Shown here piece by piece: positions 15,739-23,583 of a stretch of DNA of 64,000 nt. The position numbers and the translations under genes are program-made. The notes below the pieces were generated by a model. It saw only the letters and a list, made by a program, of their open reading frames with translations, was not told the origin of the DNA and searched no databases. The stretch lies in assembly GCA_965215995.1 (NCBI GenBank), contig OZ244128.1, forward strand, positions 3,596,001 through 3,660,000, read 5' to 3'. The first letter of the stretch is position 1. Every line of letters starts with the position of its first letter. The stretch is from SZUA-309 sp965215995 (GTDB lineage: Bacteria > Pseudomonadota > Gammaproteobacteria > Pseudomonadales > Azotimanducaceae).

Positions 15739-17038
15739 ATGAACACGCCTGCTGCCGACCGCAATCTGGGTGATACGCTCACCGGCGGGAGCTCGCACCT
15801 CGCCTTGGTCGATCTGGCCGATGAAGCGCGGCCGTACACTTACGATGCGCTGAACGCCCTGATTGGCGACGTTGCCGGAACGATGGAGTTTGAGCGAGGT
15901 GCGCGTCTCGGGGTGCTGGGTGCGAACTCGGCACGGTTCGTGGCGACCCTGTTCGGCATCATGCGCCGGGGCGGTGTGGCGGTTCCGATGAACACCAAAT
16001 TTCCCGACGAGACGCTGGCGTATATCTGTGCGGATGCGGCGCTGTCCTGCGCTTACGTGGATGGGGACAATCAGGGCAGGCTGCCAGAGGCACTCGAGCA
16101 GGTGCCGCTGGGCAGTATCGAACCCAGCGATGCGCCGGCATTTACTGAGAGCGTTCAGCCGGAAGCCAGGGAAGCCGGGCTGGTGCTGTATACCTCCGGT
16201 TCCACGGGCACGCCAAAGGGTGTCGAACTCTCCCATGCGAGCCAATGGGCCATGATCGACCGGATGGGCGGACGACTCGAAGGCGCCGTGGGTATCATTG
16301 CCGCGCCGCTGTACCACATGAATGGCCTGTTGATGCTCATGTCGCTGTTTGCCGGCCGCGGCACGGTGGTACTGATGCCGCGTTTCGAAGCGAGAAACTA
16401 TCTGCAGGCCCTCCAGCAACGGCTACGGCACCACCGAAGCGGGGGCCGGTATGTTCGGTCCGCATCCGGATGGCATCCCGGTGCCGAGCCTTGCCCTCGG
16501 GCACCCGCAAGAACATGTGCAGGTGCGGCTCGTCGGGGGAGCGAACCCGGACGAAGGGGTTCTGGAGGTGCGCACACCGGCGGCGATGAACGGCTATCTG
16601 AACCTGCCGGAGAAAACGGCAGACAAGATGAGCACCGACGGGTGGATCAACACCGGCGACATCATGCGCCGGGATGAGCACGGATTTTTCTACTTTGTCG
16701 GCCGCGACGACGACATGTTCAACTGCGGCGGCGAGAACGTCTATCCCGGCGAAGTGGAGCGGGTGCTGGAGTCAGATCCGCGGATAGCGGAGTGCTGTGT
16801 GATCCCCGTTGCCGATGAGGTGCGCGGACACAAGCCGGTTGCGTTTGTGGTGACCGCGGTTGGCCGCGGACTTACCGAGCAGGACGTCAAGGGCATCGCG
16901 CTGGCAGGCGCCCCTGCTTACATGCACCCGCGAGCGGTGTATTTCGTCGACACCATGCCACTGGCAGGCACCAACAAGATCGACCGCCAGGCAGTAACCA
17001 CCCTGGCTGCCGAACGTGCCTCGCCCGACAGCGACTAG
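15739..17038 (+). pseudogene. acyl-CoA ligase (AMP-forming) broken by internal deletion and frameshift
   Basis: Adenylate-forming acyl-CoA ligase in two frames. The first part (from ATG 15739) has the P-loop YTSGSTGTPKGVELSH and runs to ARNYLQALQQ near 16417. The sequence then jumps directly to NGYGTTEAGAGMFG in another frame from about 16418, followed by the intact C-terminal domain (GWINTGDIMRRD, GRDDDMFNCGGENVYPGEVE, GTNKIDRQ) to the stop at 17038. The roughly 80-110 residues normally lying between these motifs (the acyl-binding and hinge-side part of the large domain) are missing. It cannot make a normal ligase as shown. Either a real deletion or an assembly collapse at the junction. Confidence 0.85.
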
Positions 17039-17422
17039 CCTGGCCGCATCGTCGAACACATCCACGTCCACCACCCCCACCGTGCGGCCGACCCGACGTA
17101 CGGTCGCCACCGCCTTGAGGCTGGTGTTGAACGCCGGTCGCAGGTAGTCGGTGCGGAAATTCACCGTAGGTACGCCAGTGCCGAGCAGCATCACCAGCGC
17201 AAAGCAACCGGCCGTGTCGATGAGCGAGGCGATAGGGCCGCCGTGGAACTGTCCGGAATTGGCTGCCCGCTCGAACTCGGGCTTCAGCGGCATGGTGATT
17301 GTGAGGCTCTCGGCTGCCGAGTCCGCCTCTGTGATCTGCATGGCGGAGTTCTTGATGAACGGCGAAGCGTCCATCATCGCTTGGAGTTGCTGCTGATTCA
17401 GGGGTGAGCTGTCGCTGGTCAT
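16772..17422 (-). CDS. PaaI-type hotdog thioesterase with antisense-overlapping tail
   Basis: Hotdog thioesterase of the PaaI/YbgC-like group. From ATG 17422, residues 1-140 form the usual domain: MPLKPEFERAANSGQFHGGPIASLIDTAG with the HGG motif, VNFRTDYLRPA, then VRRVGRTVGVVDVDVFDD. The frame does not stop there but reads on for about 76 more residues antisense to the C-terminal domain of the ligase remnant. That tail has no recognisable fold, and relatives usually end near 140 residues, so the natural stop may be lost or altered here. The ATG has no strong SD. Convergent with the ligase. Confidence 0.65.
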   Translation of the reverse strand: MTSDSSPLNQQQLQAMMDASPFIKNSAMQITEADSAAESLTITMPLKPEFERAANSGQFHGGPIASLIDTAGCFALVMLLGTGVPTVNFRTDYLRPAFNTSLKAVATVRRVGRTVGVVDVDVFDDAARLVAVGRGTFGSQGGYCLAVDLVGACQWHGVDEIHRSRVHVSRGACQRDALDVLLGKSAANRGHHKRNRLVSAHLIGNGDHTALRYPRI

Positions 17423-17635
17423 TAGGGTGTGTTTCGCAGATGGAGGTCGCACTTTATACCGCTGCGCGCAGGGCCACACACCTTGGAGGCAGTGGCCGGG
17501 CGGATTGTGAGTCATAATGTGCAATGTATCGGGCAAAGCTTCGCAGGATTGGACTGAACCCGTTGACCAGGGCATCGAAATGCTCAACCGCCAGCCCCCA
17601 TGCAACAGTTCATACCCAGCTGACAATAGAAACGC

Positions 17636-18519
17636 ATGATGTTTGACTCGATCGCTGGCAGTGTTGCCATGTTCGCCGGCACCGCTGCCGTCATCACGGT
17701 GTGCGGCATCCGGCTGTCCGACTACGCGGATCAACTCGCAGACAAGACGGGCTGGGGTGAGGCGCTGCTGGGTGGGCCTACCGGAGAGCCAACCTCGAAC
17801 ACGCGGCCGCCTCCTCTGGCAACCTGGTCCAGGCGGGTGTTCTCATCGTGCTCCTGACCATACCCCTGCTGGCGATGCTCACACCAACCTCCGCCATGCT
17901 GGGCATACATCCCGTGACACCCGTGTTGCTAGTCGCCTACCTGTTCGGCTACCACCTCGTTCGACGGGATCTGGATACCCCCATGTGGCAACCCAGGCGC
18001 ACGGCGCAAACGGTGATGGACACACCGGACAGGAGTAGATCTCGCGACCAGACGCTTCTGGTTCTTTGGGTGCGGTTCGCTCTGGTGGCGCTGGTGACCG
18101 GAGTAGCCGGCTGGCTTCTGATGAGTTCAGCAGAAATCCTCGTCGAACGGACACCGCTGTCTCAGACTGTCGTCGGCACACTGCTTACCGCAGTATTCAC
18201 GTCGCTGCCTGAGTTGGTGACCACGCTCGCAGCGATCCGCTATGGGGCGCTTACGCTGGCGGTGGGAAACATCCTTGGTACCAACTGCTTCAATGTGATG
18301 GTCATCGCCGCAGCCGATGTTGCCTATCGAGGTGGGTCGATCTACCACGCTCTCACGAGTCAGCAGCTCATCTGGGCCGTGATCGCCATTCTGCTCACCG
18401 GAATACTCCTGCTGGGTTTGTTGCGGCGGGAGCGCTACGGCATTGCCCGAATGGGATTCGAGAGCTTCCTGGTGCTCGTGATTTACCTGGGCGCGGCCGT
18501 AGGTGTCGTGCTGTTGTAG
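17636..18519 (+). pseudogene. Ca2+/Na+ (CaCA) antiporter-family protein broken by internal deletion
   Basis: Sodium/calcium exchanger-type membrane protein in two frames. The N-terminal part (ATG 17636) encodes MFAGTAAVITVCGIRLSDYADQLA and GWGEALLGG, the entry to the first alpha repeat. At about 17776-17779 the sequence jumps to another frame encoding YRRANLEHAAASSGNLVQAG and then the intact second half to 18519, including the alpha-2 repeat segment LLTAVFTSLPELVTTLAAI and GNILGTNCFNVMVIA. About 45 residues carrying the alpha-1 ion-binding motif (the GATTS-type segment) are missing together with the frame. The shorter downstream frame from 17848 could still be translated, but an exchanger needs both repeats. 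Confidence 0.75.
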
Positions 18520-18578
18520 CCGCATTCCCCGGACGAAAGCGCACGCGGAAGGTTGGGGAAACGGCTTGTCCTGCGCCA

Positions 18579-18592
18579 GGGGCAGCTGCCCC
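18579..18592. repeat. 14-bp perfect palindrome in intergenic region
   Basis: GGGGCAGCTGCCCC lies 60 bases after the antiporter remnant. No T-run follows, so it is not a standard intrinsic terminator. The remainder of 18520-18700 shows nothing recognisable. Confidence 0.3.
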
Positions 18593-18700
18593 GAAGCTCT
18601 GTGATTCGCGAGGGATGGTTTCCGTAGTGCTAAGACCGTAGGGCTTGCGGAACGAAGAAAAGGGCGAGTAGTGCCCGGTCCCAGCAGGGATTTGGCTAAA

Positions 18701-18782
18701 ATAAGAAATATCTTCTATTTCTGAGATCTATAGATAAGGAATATCTTATTTTTAAGTTGACAAAATATCAGATATACCTTAT
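18701..18782 (+). promoter_or_regulatory. three operator-like palindromes at exact 33-bp spacing
   Basis: Three 16-bp sites of the form ATAAG-N6-CTTAT start at 18701 (ATAAG-N6-CTTCT), 18734 (ATAAG-N6-CTTAT, exact inverted arms) and 18767 (ATCAG-N6-CTTAT). Start-to-start distance is 33 bases both times, about three helical turns, so all three face the same side of the DNA. They lie in a strongly AT-rich segment directly upstream of the XRE-family gene, and the third overlaps the promoter core. This is the arrangement expected for cooperative autorepression by that HTH protein. Confidence 0.65.
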
Positions 18783-18785
18783 CTA
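18757..18785 (+). promoter_or_regulatory. sigma-70 promoter for the mobile mystery A/B pair
   Basis: A perfect -35 TTGACA (18757-18762), 17-base spacer and a weak -10 TATCTA (18780-18785), 21 bases before the first ATG of the XRE gene. The third operator-like palindrome covers the spacer and the start of the -10, so a bound repressor would block RNA polymerase. Confidence 0.55.
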
Positions 18786-18806
18786 CAGTGAGGTTAGGAT
18801 TATGCT

Positions 18807-19286
18807 ATGGGCGATACCATGCGCAGCGAAGACCGGGCGATGGCCCGAAAGCATCTGGATAAGAAGCTGGCTCCTTTGAGGGACTCCAGGGATTACCTGC
18901 GCCCGCCGAAAGGATGGGTGAAGGCGGTGCGCGAAGCGTTAGGCATGACGGCCAGCCAGTTGGGCCGCCGCATCGGCGTCGCCACGCCTCGTGTTTATGA
19001 AATCGAAAAATCCGAGCTTTCGGGCTCCATTACGCTGAGCTCCCTCGAGCGCGCAGCAAATGCGTTGGATTGCCAGCTCGTCTATGCCTTTGTGCCGCGC
19101 CAGCCGTTACAAGAAATGGTTGAGCAGCGTGCGCTGCTTGAGGCAAAAAAACGCGTGCGTGCTGCCTCACATACGATGGCGCTGGAAAACCAGGCACTTG
19201 ATGAGACCGTCTTGCGCGAACAAGTCGATGCACTCACCAAAGAACTGCTCAGCGGACGTGCCTCTGCGATCTGGGAGGAGGAGTGA
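18807..19286 (+). CDS. mobile mystery protein A (XRE-family HTH antitoxin-like regulator)
   Basis: Protein of 159 residues matching the 'mobile mystery protein A' family (TIGR02612 type). The helix-turn-helix lies in WVKAVREALGMTASQLGRRIGVATPRVYEIEKSE (about residues 37-72), followed by LERAANALDCQLVYAFVP and a C-terminal helix (SHTMALENQALD) typical of the family. It is always found paired with protein B, as here: its TGA overlaps the GTG of the Fic gene. It probably binds the three palindromes upstream and represses the pair; a TA-like role is generally suspected but not shown. The base composition is more AT-rich than the flanking genes, fitting an acquired island. An ATG at 18819 is an alternative start. 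Confidence 0.88.
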   Translation: MGDTMRSEDRAMARKHLDKKLAPLRDSRDYLRPPKGWVKAVREALGMTASQLGRRIGVATPRVYEIEKSELSGSITLSSLERAANALDCQLVYAFVPRQPLQEMVEQRALLEAKKRVRAASHTMALENQALDETVLREQVDALTKELLSGRASAIWEEE

Positions 19287-19870
19287 GTGATCCGCTGCTT
19301 CCAGGAGAAGATGGTCAGATCCCTCTAAATCATGAAGAGCTGGAGGGGCTCATCCCGTCACACATAACCTTGCGTGGTGAGCTAAACGAAGCTGAGCAAG
19401 CCAACATCGTCTCTGCCCAGACCTGGGCTTATGAACGAAAGAACAAGGTGCTCAGCATTGATTACCTCAATGACCTGCATAGCCGGATGTTCGGCAGGGT
19501 ATGGAAATGGGCGGGTAAGTTCAGACACAGTGGAAAAAACATTGGTATTGATGCATACCAAATACCCAGCGCGCTCAAAGATCTAATCGACGATACCCAG
19601 TTCTGGATCGACAACGAAACCTTCGAGCCTGACGGGATAGCCGCAAGGTTTCATCACCGGCTGGTCTACATCCACCCGTACCCCAACGGTAATGGCCGTC
19701 ACGCACGCATGGCTGCAGACCTGCTGCTGCGCTCAATGGGTCAGGAGCCGTTCACCTGGGGCAGTAAGAACCTCATCGATGCTGGGGAAACGCGTTCTCA
19801 ATACATCACTGCACTAAGAGCGGCGGATGAGCATGACTACGAAGCGCTGCTTAAGTTCGTTCGGACCTAA
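19283..19870 (+). CDS. mobile mystery protein B (Fic/DOC-family protein)
   Basis: Fic-domain protein of 195 residues (TIGR02613 type). The core motif is HPYPNGNGRHAR at residues 131-142, matching HxFx(D/E)GNGRxxR except Tyr for Phe and Asn at the acidic position; the catalytic His and both phosphate-binding Gly and Arg are present. The upstream beta-flap region is KNIGIDAYQIPSAL. Fic enzymes usually transfer AMP or another nucleotide part onto proteins; the activity of this branch is unknown. The GTG start overlaps the stop of protein A (GTGA) with SD GGAGGAG, so translation is coupled. Probably the effector half of a toxin-antitoxin-like pair. Confidence 0.88.
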   Translation: MSDPLLPGEDGQIPLNHEELEGLIPSHITLRGELNEAEQANIVSAQTWAYERKNKVLSIDYLNDLHSRMFGRVWKWAGKFRHSGKNIGIDAYQIPSALKDLIDDTQFWIDNETFEPDGIAARFHHRLVYIHPYPNGNGRHARMAADLLLRSMGQEPFTWGSKNLIDAGETRSQYITALRAADEHDYEALLKFVRT

Positions 19871-19906
19871 GACTACAAGGTGGTGGCGCTCGTTCGGCTC
19901 CGAGTC

Positions 19907-19922
19907 GAACCCGGGAGGGTTC
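19907..19922. terminator. GC-rich hairpin after the Fic gene
   Basis: GAACCC-GGGA-GGGTTC forms a six-base-pair hairpin 36 bases after the mobile mystery B stop. No T-run follows, so terminator function is only suggested by position. Confidence 0.3.
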
Positions 19923-19945
19923 TCCTGCTACCTCGCCTGTCCACG

Positions 19946-20078
<133 letters not shown>

Positions 20079-20092
20079 GCTGAGGGGTCGGG

Positions 20093-20120
20093 ATTGTACT
20101 AGGCGTTGCGCGTTGTTCAA
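20093..20120 (-). promoter_or_regulatory. promoter of tRNA-Ser
   Basis: On the minus strand: -35 TTGAAC (20120-20115), 16-base spacer, -10 TACAAT (20098-20093), then a GC-rich CCCGACCCC segment, the kind of discriminator seen at stringently controlled stable-RNA promoters, and the mature tRNA 5' end 14 bases further. Confidence 0.65.
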
Positions 20121-20152
20121 CGCTCGGGTTGCGCTGCCCACCGACATTCCGG

Positions 20153-21139
20153 CTAGAAACTCAGCACCTCATGTTTGTCGCTCGTGCCGTTGCCGCCGGG
20201 ACTCGTTGCGCCGCCGACCACATGAATTCGATCAGCCAGGGTGACCGCGCCGACGCCATGGCGTGGCGTCGGCATATCGGGCAGTGCCTGCCAGCGGTCA
20301 TCGTCCGACGAGTACTGCCAGGCCTCGGCAAAAACACCGGCTTGCGGAGTGAAGATCTCGCCGCCGAAGACATGCAAACGTCCGCGAGCGATAGTACCGG
20401 CAGTGCCAGCCTGGGGCAGTGGCAGCGGTGCTGCCGAGTGCCAGGCGTCAGCCTCTGGGTCGTAGATTTCGGTGACCGCCATGTTGCCGCGTGCTGTCCG
20501 GCCACCGGTGATCACAAGGAGCCCGTTCTGCCAACCTCCGGTTGCGCTGTTTCTGGCCGTCGGGATCGGTGCGAGATTGCGCCACTGCCCGTCACTCGGA
20601 TCGAATATCAGATGCTCGACTACTTCCTGGTGATCGCTCCGCTCAGTGTTGGCCTCTCCACGCTGGCGCTGACCTGTCACGTAATGGATGAGGCCGGTTG
20701 GGCCGAATGTGGCCACGCCTTCCGCTTGCGGCTTCGGCAAGGAGGCTACCGGCTGCCAACCCTCACTGGTCAGTCGGTACACCCCATCCCGCATTCGCCA
20801 GACGTGGCTGTAGCCGCCATTGAATCCGCCCATCGCATAGAGATCTGTGCCTGTGGAAACCAGCGCAACGTGATGCAGATCTTCCGGCAGCGGTGATTCG
20901 TCCTGCCAGCTGTCCGTCGCCGGATCGTAGGAGACGCAGCGGTTGGTGAAGTATGGCACCCCGAGCCGGGCTGCAATGCCACCCGCCAGATAGAGCCGAC
21001 CACGGTGTGCGGCGGGGTAGATCTCCTGAGTGGCGAAGGGAACAGGTGCAGCTGCCTGCCAGGTTGGTGTCTGTGCCGCAGCTGCTCGACCGGCAAGCGA
21101 GGTGAGAAAGCCGGTGGCCAGAAAAGATCGACGATCCAT
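20153..21139 (-). CDS. Kelch-repeat protein with Tat-like signal
   Basis: Protein of 328 residues beginning DRRSFLATGF, which fits a twin-arginine signal, with cleavage probably after AAAA. The mature part is a run of about six Kelch blades, each with a GG pair followed by a spaced Tyr and Trp: LYLAGG...YDPATDSW, LYAMGGFNGG, LLVITGG...YDPEADAW, LHVFGG, IHVVGG. It should form a beta-propeller in the periplasm; such propellers bind partners or sugars, and a few (N-acetylneuraminate epimerases) are enzymes. SD AGGAG six bases before the ATG. No partner gene adjacent. Confidence 0.85.
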   Translation of the reverse strand: MDRRSFLATGFLTSLAGRAAAAQTPTWQAAAPVPFATQEIYPAAHRGRLYLAGGIAARLGVPYFTNRCVSYDPATDSWQDESPLPEDLHHVALVSTGTDLYAMGGFNGGYSHVWRMRDGVYRLTSEGWQPVASLPKPQAEGVATFGPTGLIHYVTGQRQRGEANTERSDHQEVVEHLIFDPSDGQWRNLAPIPTARNSATGGWQNGLLVITGGRTARGNMAVTEIYDPEADAWHSAAPLPLPQAGTAGTIARGRLHVFGGEIFTPQAGVFAEAWQYSSDDDRWQALPDMPTPRHGVGAVTLADRIHVVGGATSPGGNGTSDKHEVLSF

Positions 21140-21193
21140 GTGTGCTCCTGAAACCCTGATCGGCTCAGAAGTATGTTACTTGAGAACGCTGAC

Positions 21194-22039
21194 TCAGGCG
21201 GCCAGCAACTCGCGGACCTCTTCGATGTCCTGGCCGGCTTCGTCCAGCATCACCAGGCTCATGTGCGGCGAGAGCTCTCCGAGGGGCAGCTTGTGGTAGG
21301 CGGTCACCTGATCGATGCGTGGTACCTTGTGCATTCGGGGTGTGCCGATGAAGCTGTGCAGACGGGCCATGAGCACGAGATCTGCCAGATCCACCGGCGC
21401 CTTCGGATCGTGATCCCAGGCATCACGGCGTCGGGCCACTTCCACGTAGCGCTCATCGAAGCCCCACGTCTCGAGCAGGATAGCGCCGATCTGCGGGGTC
21501 AGCTTCAGGACCTGTTCGCGGAGCTCATTCTTGTCTTCCGTAAGGTCAGCCTGCTTCTCCAGCTGGTTGAGCAGGGGCAGGGCGCCGATCTCCTGAATCA
21601 GCCCGGCAAGCATGGCGCTGTGCGGATCGAAGCCACGGCACTTGTTCGCGAGCACGGAGCTGATCGAGGCAACCTTCACGCTCTGCCGCCAGACTTCGGC
21701 CAGCAGCTCTCTGATGACCTTGGAGCGGCTCATGTACATGCTGCGCAGGATGTAGCTCGTCACCAGGTTGCTGGTACCTTCCAGCCCGAAGCAGCGCACC
21801 GCACTTGCCAGGTTCTCCGCGGGTACCCGGGTTCGGTAGAGGGGGCTGTTTGCCACGCGAACCAGGTGTGCCGAAAGGCCGGGGTCAGCCTGGATGATCC
21901 GGACCACTTTGCTCACATCGTTCTGCTCATCGCGCACGGCCCGGCGGACCTGCATGGCCACGTCCGGCAGTCCGGGGAGCTGGATTTCGCCAGCGGTGAT
22001 CTGCCGGTAGACCTGGAAGTAAACGCCGTTGATGGACAT
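21194..22039 (-). CDS. HDOD-domain protein
   Basis: HDOD protein of 281 residues with no output domain attached: LPGLPDVAMQVRRAVRD, then IIQADPGLSAHLVRVANSPLYR, the central SAMLAGLIQEIGALPLLNQ and GAILLETWGF, all typical of the HDOD fold. HDOD proteins act in signalling, often with diguanylate cyclases or histidine kinases, but this one is alone. I took the ATG at 22039, which has AAGGA eight bases upstream, over the longer frame from 22105. Specific role unknown. Confidence 0.85.
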   Translation of the reverse strand: MSINGVYFQVYRQITAGEIQLPGLPDVAMQVRRAVRDEQNDVSKVVRIIQADPGLSAHLVRVANSPLYRTRVPAENLASAVRCFGLEGTSNLVTSYILRSMYMSRSKVIRELLAEVWRQSVKVASISSVLANKCRGFDPHSAMLAGLIQEIGALPLLNQLEKQADLTEDKNELREQVLKLTPQIGAILLETWGFDERYVEVARRRDAWDHDPKAPVDLADLVLMARLHSFIGTPRMHKVPRIDQVTAYHKLPLGELSPHMSLVMLDEAGQDIEEVRELLAA

Positions 22040-22176
22040 GTGACATCCTTCTTGCCAACTGTGGCTAACGAGCATATCGACCGCGACCGCGGTTCCTTTA
22101 GCCATCAGGTTTGAGCGAGCGAGATGCTCAGCACATCGTGCGGCGGATACCTCCTCTCGTGATGCGTCGTGTTACT

Positions 22177-23451
22177 TCAGTCGCCGACGATGGCCTGGTA
22201 GGTCGCGACCTTCAGATCCGAGCGGAGCGGCCAGGGGGAGCCCATGAGCTGAATCATGCTCACCACCACCAGGTCTTCCACCGGATCCACCCAGAAGATG
22301 GTGCCCGCCGCACCGCCCCAGCTGTACTCACCGACAGAGCCAATCACTCCGGAAGCAGGCACGTCAGTGACCAGGCCGAAGCCCAGACCGAAACCAAAGC
22401 CGGTGAACGTATTGCCTCCAATTCCTGGCGATTCGCCGGTGCCACCGGACGAGATGGAGGCCGGCAGGTGGTTCATGGTCATGAAGTCCACGGTGCGTGG
22501 CGAGAGAATCCGTTGCCCATCCAGGCTGCCGCCGTTTCTCAGCATCTCGGCGAATCGCATGTAGTCCATGGCTGTGCCGACCAGACCGCCACCGCCGGAG
22601 TGCAGGGTGACGTCACGGAACCGGTCATAGGAGTTCGGGCCCAGGGTCTTCAGTGTTTTCACCTCCCCGTCCCAGGTGTGGTTGGGCAGGAACCGGTCCC
22701 ACTTTTCTTCGGGTACTGAGAAGAAGGTGTCCGTCATGCCGAGCGGATCGAAGAGGTGTTCCTGCAGGTATTCGTCGAACGGTTGGCCGGAAAGGCGCTC
22801 CACGATCAGTCCCGTCACATCCACAGCCACGCTGTAGTGCCACTGGCTGCCGGGGTGGTATTTCAACGGCAGGGTGCCCAGCTTTTCGGCGAACTCATCC
22901 AGATCAGCGGCACCCAGAGTCGCTGCTTCCCGATAAAGCTGATCCACAGGGTCATCGGGATCGAAGCCGTAAGAGAAACCCGCGGTGTGGGTGAGCAGCT
23001 GCTGCATGGTGATCGGACCATTGGCCGGTTCCTCTTCGCCCTCTTCATTCAGCACGGTGAGATCTGCAAGCTCCGGCACGAACTTCGAGATCGGATCGGA
23101 AAGCTGAAAGAGCCCCGCTTCGTAGAGCTGCATGGCGGCGACCGCCGTGATCGGCTTGGTCATGGAGTAGATGCGGAACAGGGCGTCTTTCTCGAGCGGC
23201 CGGTCGTCATCGGCGCCACGTTGACCCACTGTCTCGAAGTGCACGAGCTTGCCATGGCGGGCGACCATGGTGATCACGCCGGCCAGTTTGCCCTCGTCCA
23301 CATACTGTTGAGTGATGTCCTTTATCTGCTTAAGCCTCTCCGCCGACATGCCGACGGATTCGGGCTTCGCTTCTTCCAGCGCCGCAGCGTATATGGGGGT
23401 TGCGATCAGGCAGAGCGCCAGGGCGGCGACTGCAGGGAGTAATTTGCGCAA
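22177..23451 (-). CDS. exported serine hydrolase, class C beta-lactamase family
   Basis: Serine hydrolase (Pfam Beta-lactamase type, EstB/PBP-like) of 424 residues. The TTG at 23451 is preceded by GGAGGAG and opens a signal peptide (KLLPAVAALALCLIATPIYA). Catalytic SxxK is S96-MTK (YSMTKP); the Tyr motif is HYSVAVD near residue 204; LLTHTAGFSYG and the C-terminal HSGGGG/GTIFWVDP are typical. Such proteins are esterases, peptidases or carnitine/lipid hydrolases rather than true beta-lactamases. The reading frame stays open well upstream of 23451, antisense to the CoA-transferase; that extension is not part of the gene. Divergent from the CoA-transferase. Confidence 0.88.
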   Translation of the reverse strand: MRKLLPAVAALALCLIATPIYAAALEEAKPESVGMSAERLKQIKDITQQYVDEGKLAGVITMVARHGKLVHFETVGQRGADDDRPLEKDALFRIYSMTKPITAVAAMQLYEAGLFQLSDPISKFVPELADLTVLNEEGEEEPANGPITMQQLLTHTAGFSYGFDPDDPVDQLYREAATLGAADLDEFAEKLGTLPLKYHPGSQWHYSVAVDVTGLIVERLSGQPFDEYLQEHLFDPLGMTDTFFSVPEEKWDRFLPNHTWDGEVKTLKTLGPNSYDRFRDVTLHSGGGGLVGTAMDYMRFAEMLRNGGSLDGQRILSPRTVDFMTMNHLPASISSGGTGESPGIGGNTFTGFGFGLGFGLVTDVPASGVIGSVGEYSWGGAAGTIFWVDPVEDLVVVSMIQLMGSPWPLRSDLKVATYQAIVGD

Positions 23452-23482
23452 GATCTCTCCTCCTTTTCTTAGCCTGGTCGAG

Positions 23483-23502
23483 CATACGGACGCCGGCGTA
23501 TG
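23483..23502. promoter_or_regulatory. CATACG-N8-CGTATG inverted repeat in divergent promoter
   Basis: Exact six-base arms with eight-base spacer in the 132-base gap between the serine hydrolase and the CoA-transferase. A -10-like TATAGT (23550-23555) lies before the CoA-transferase. The repeat is placed to act as a shared operator for both genes; no regulator gene is adjacent. Confidence 0.45.
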
Positions 23503-23583
23503 GCGGCAAACGTGGCAGATTCGATCGGGCTGAGATCCATTGTGCGGTGTATAGTCGCTGGAGTGATTTCTCGAGGAGGGGAG

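Noticed and set aside
19890..19925. Partial second tRNA next to tRNA-Ser
   Set aside because: A GGTTCGACTC-like T-loop is present on the minus strand but the stem does not pair and no acceptor stem is seen.
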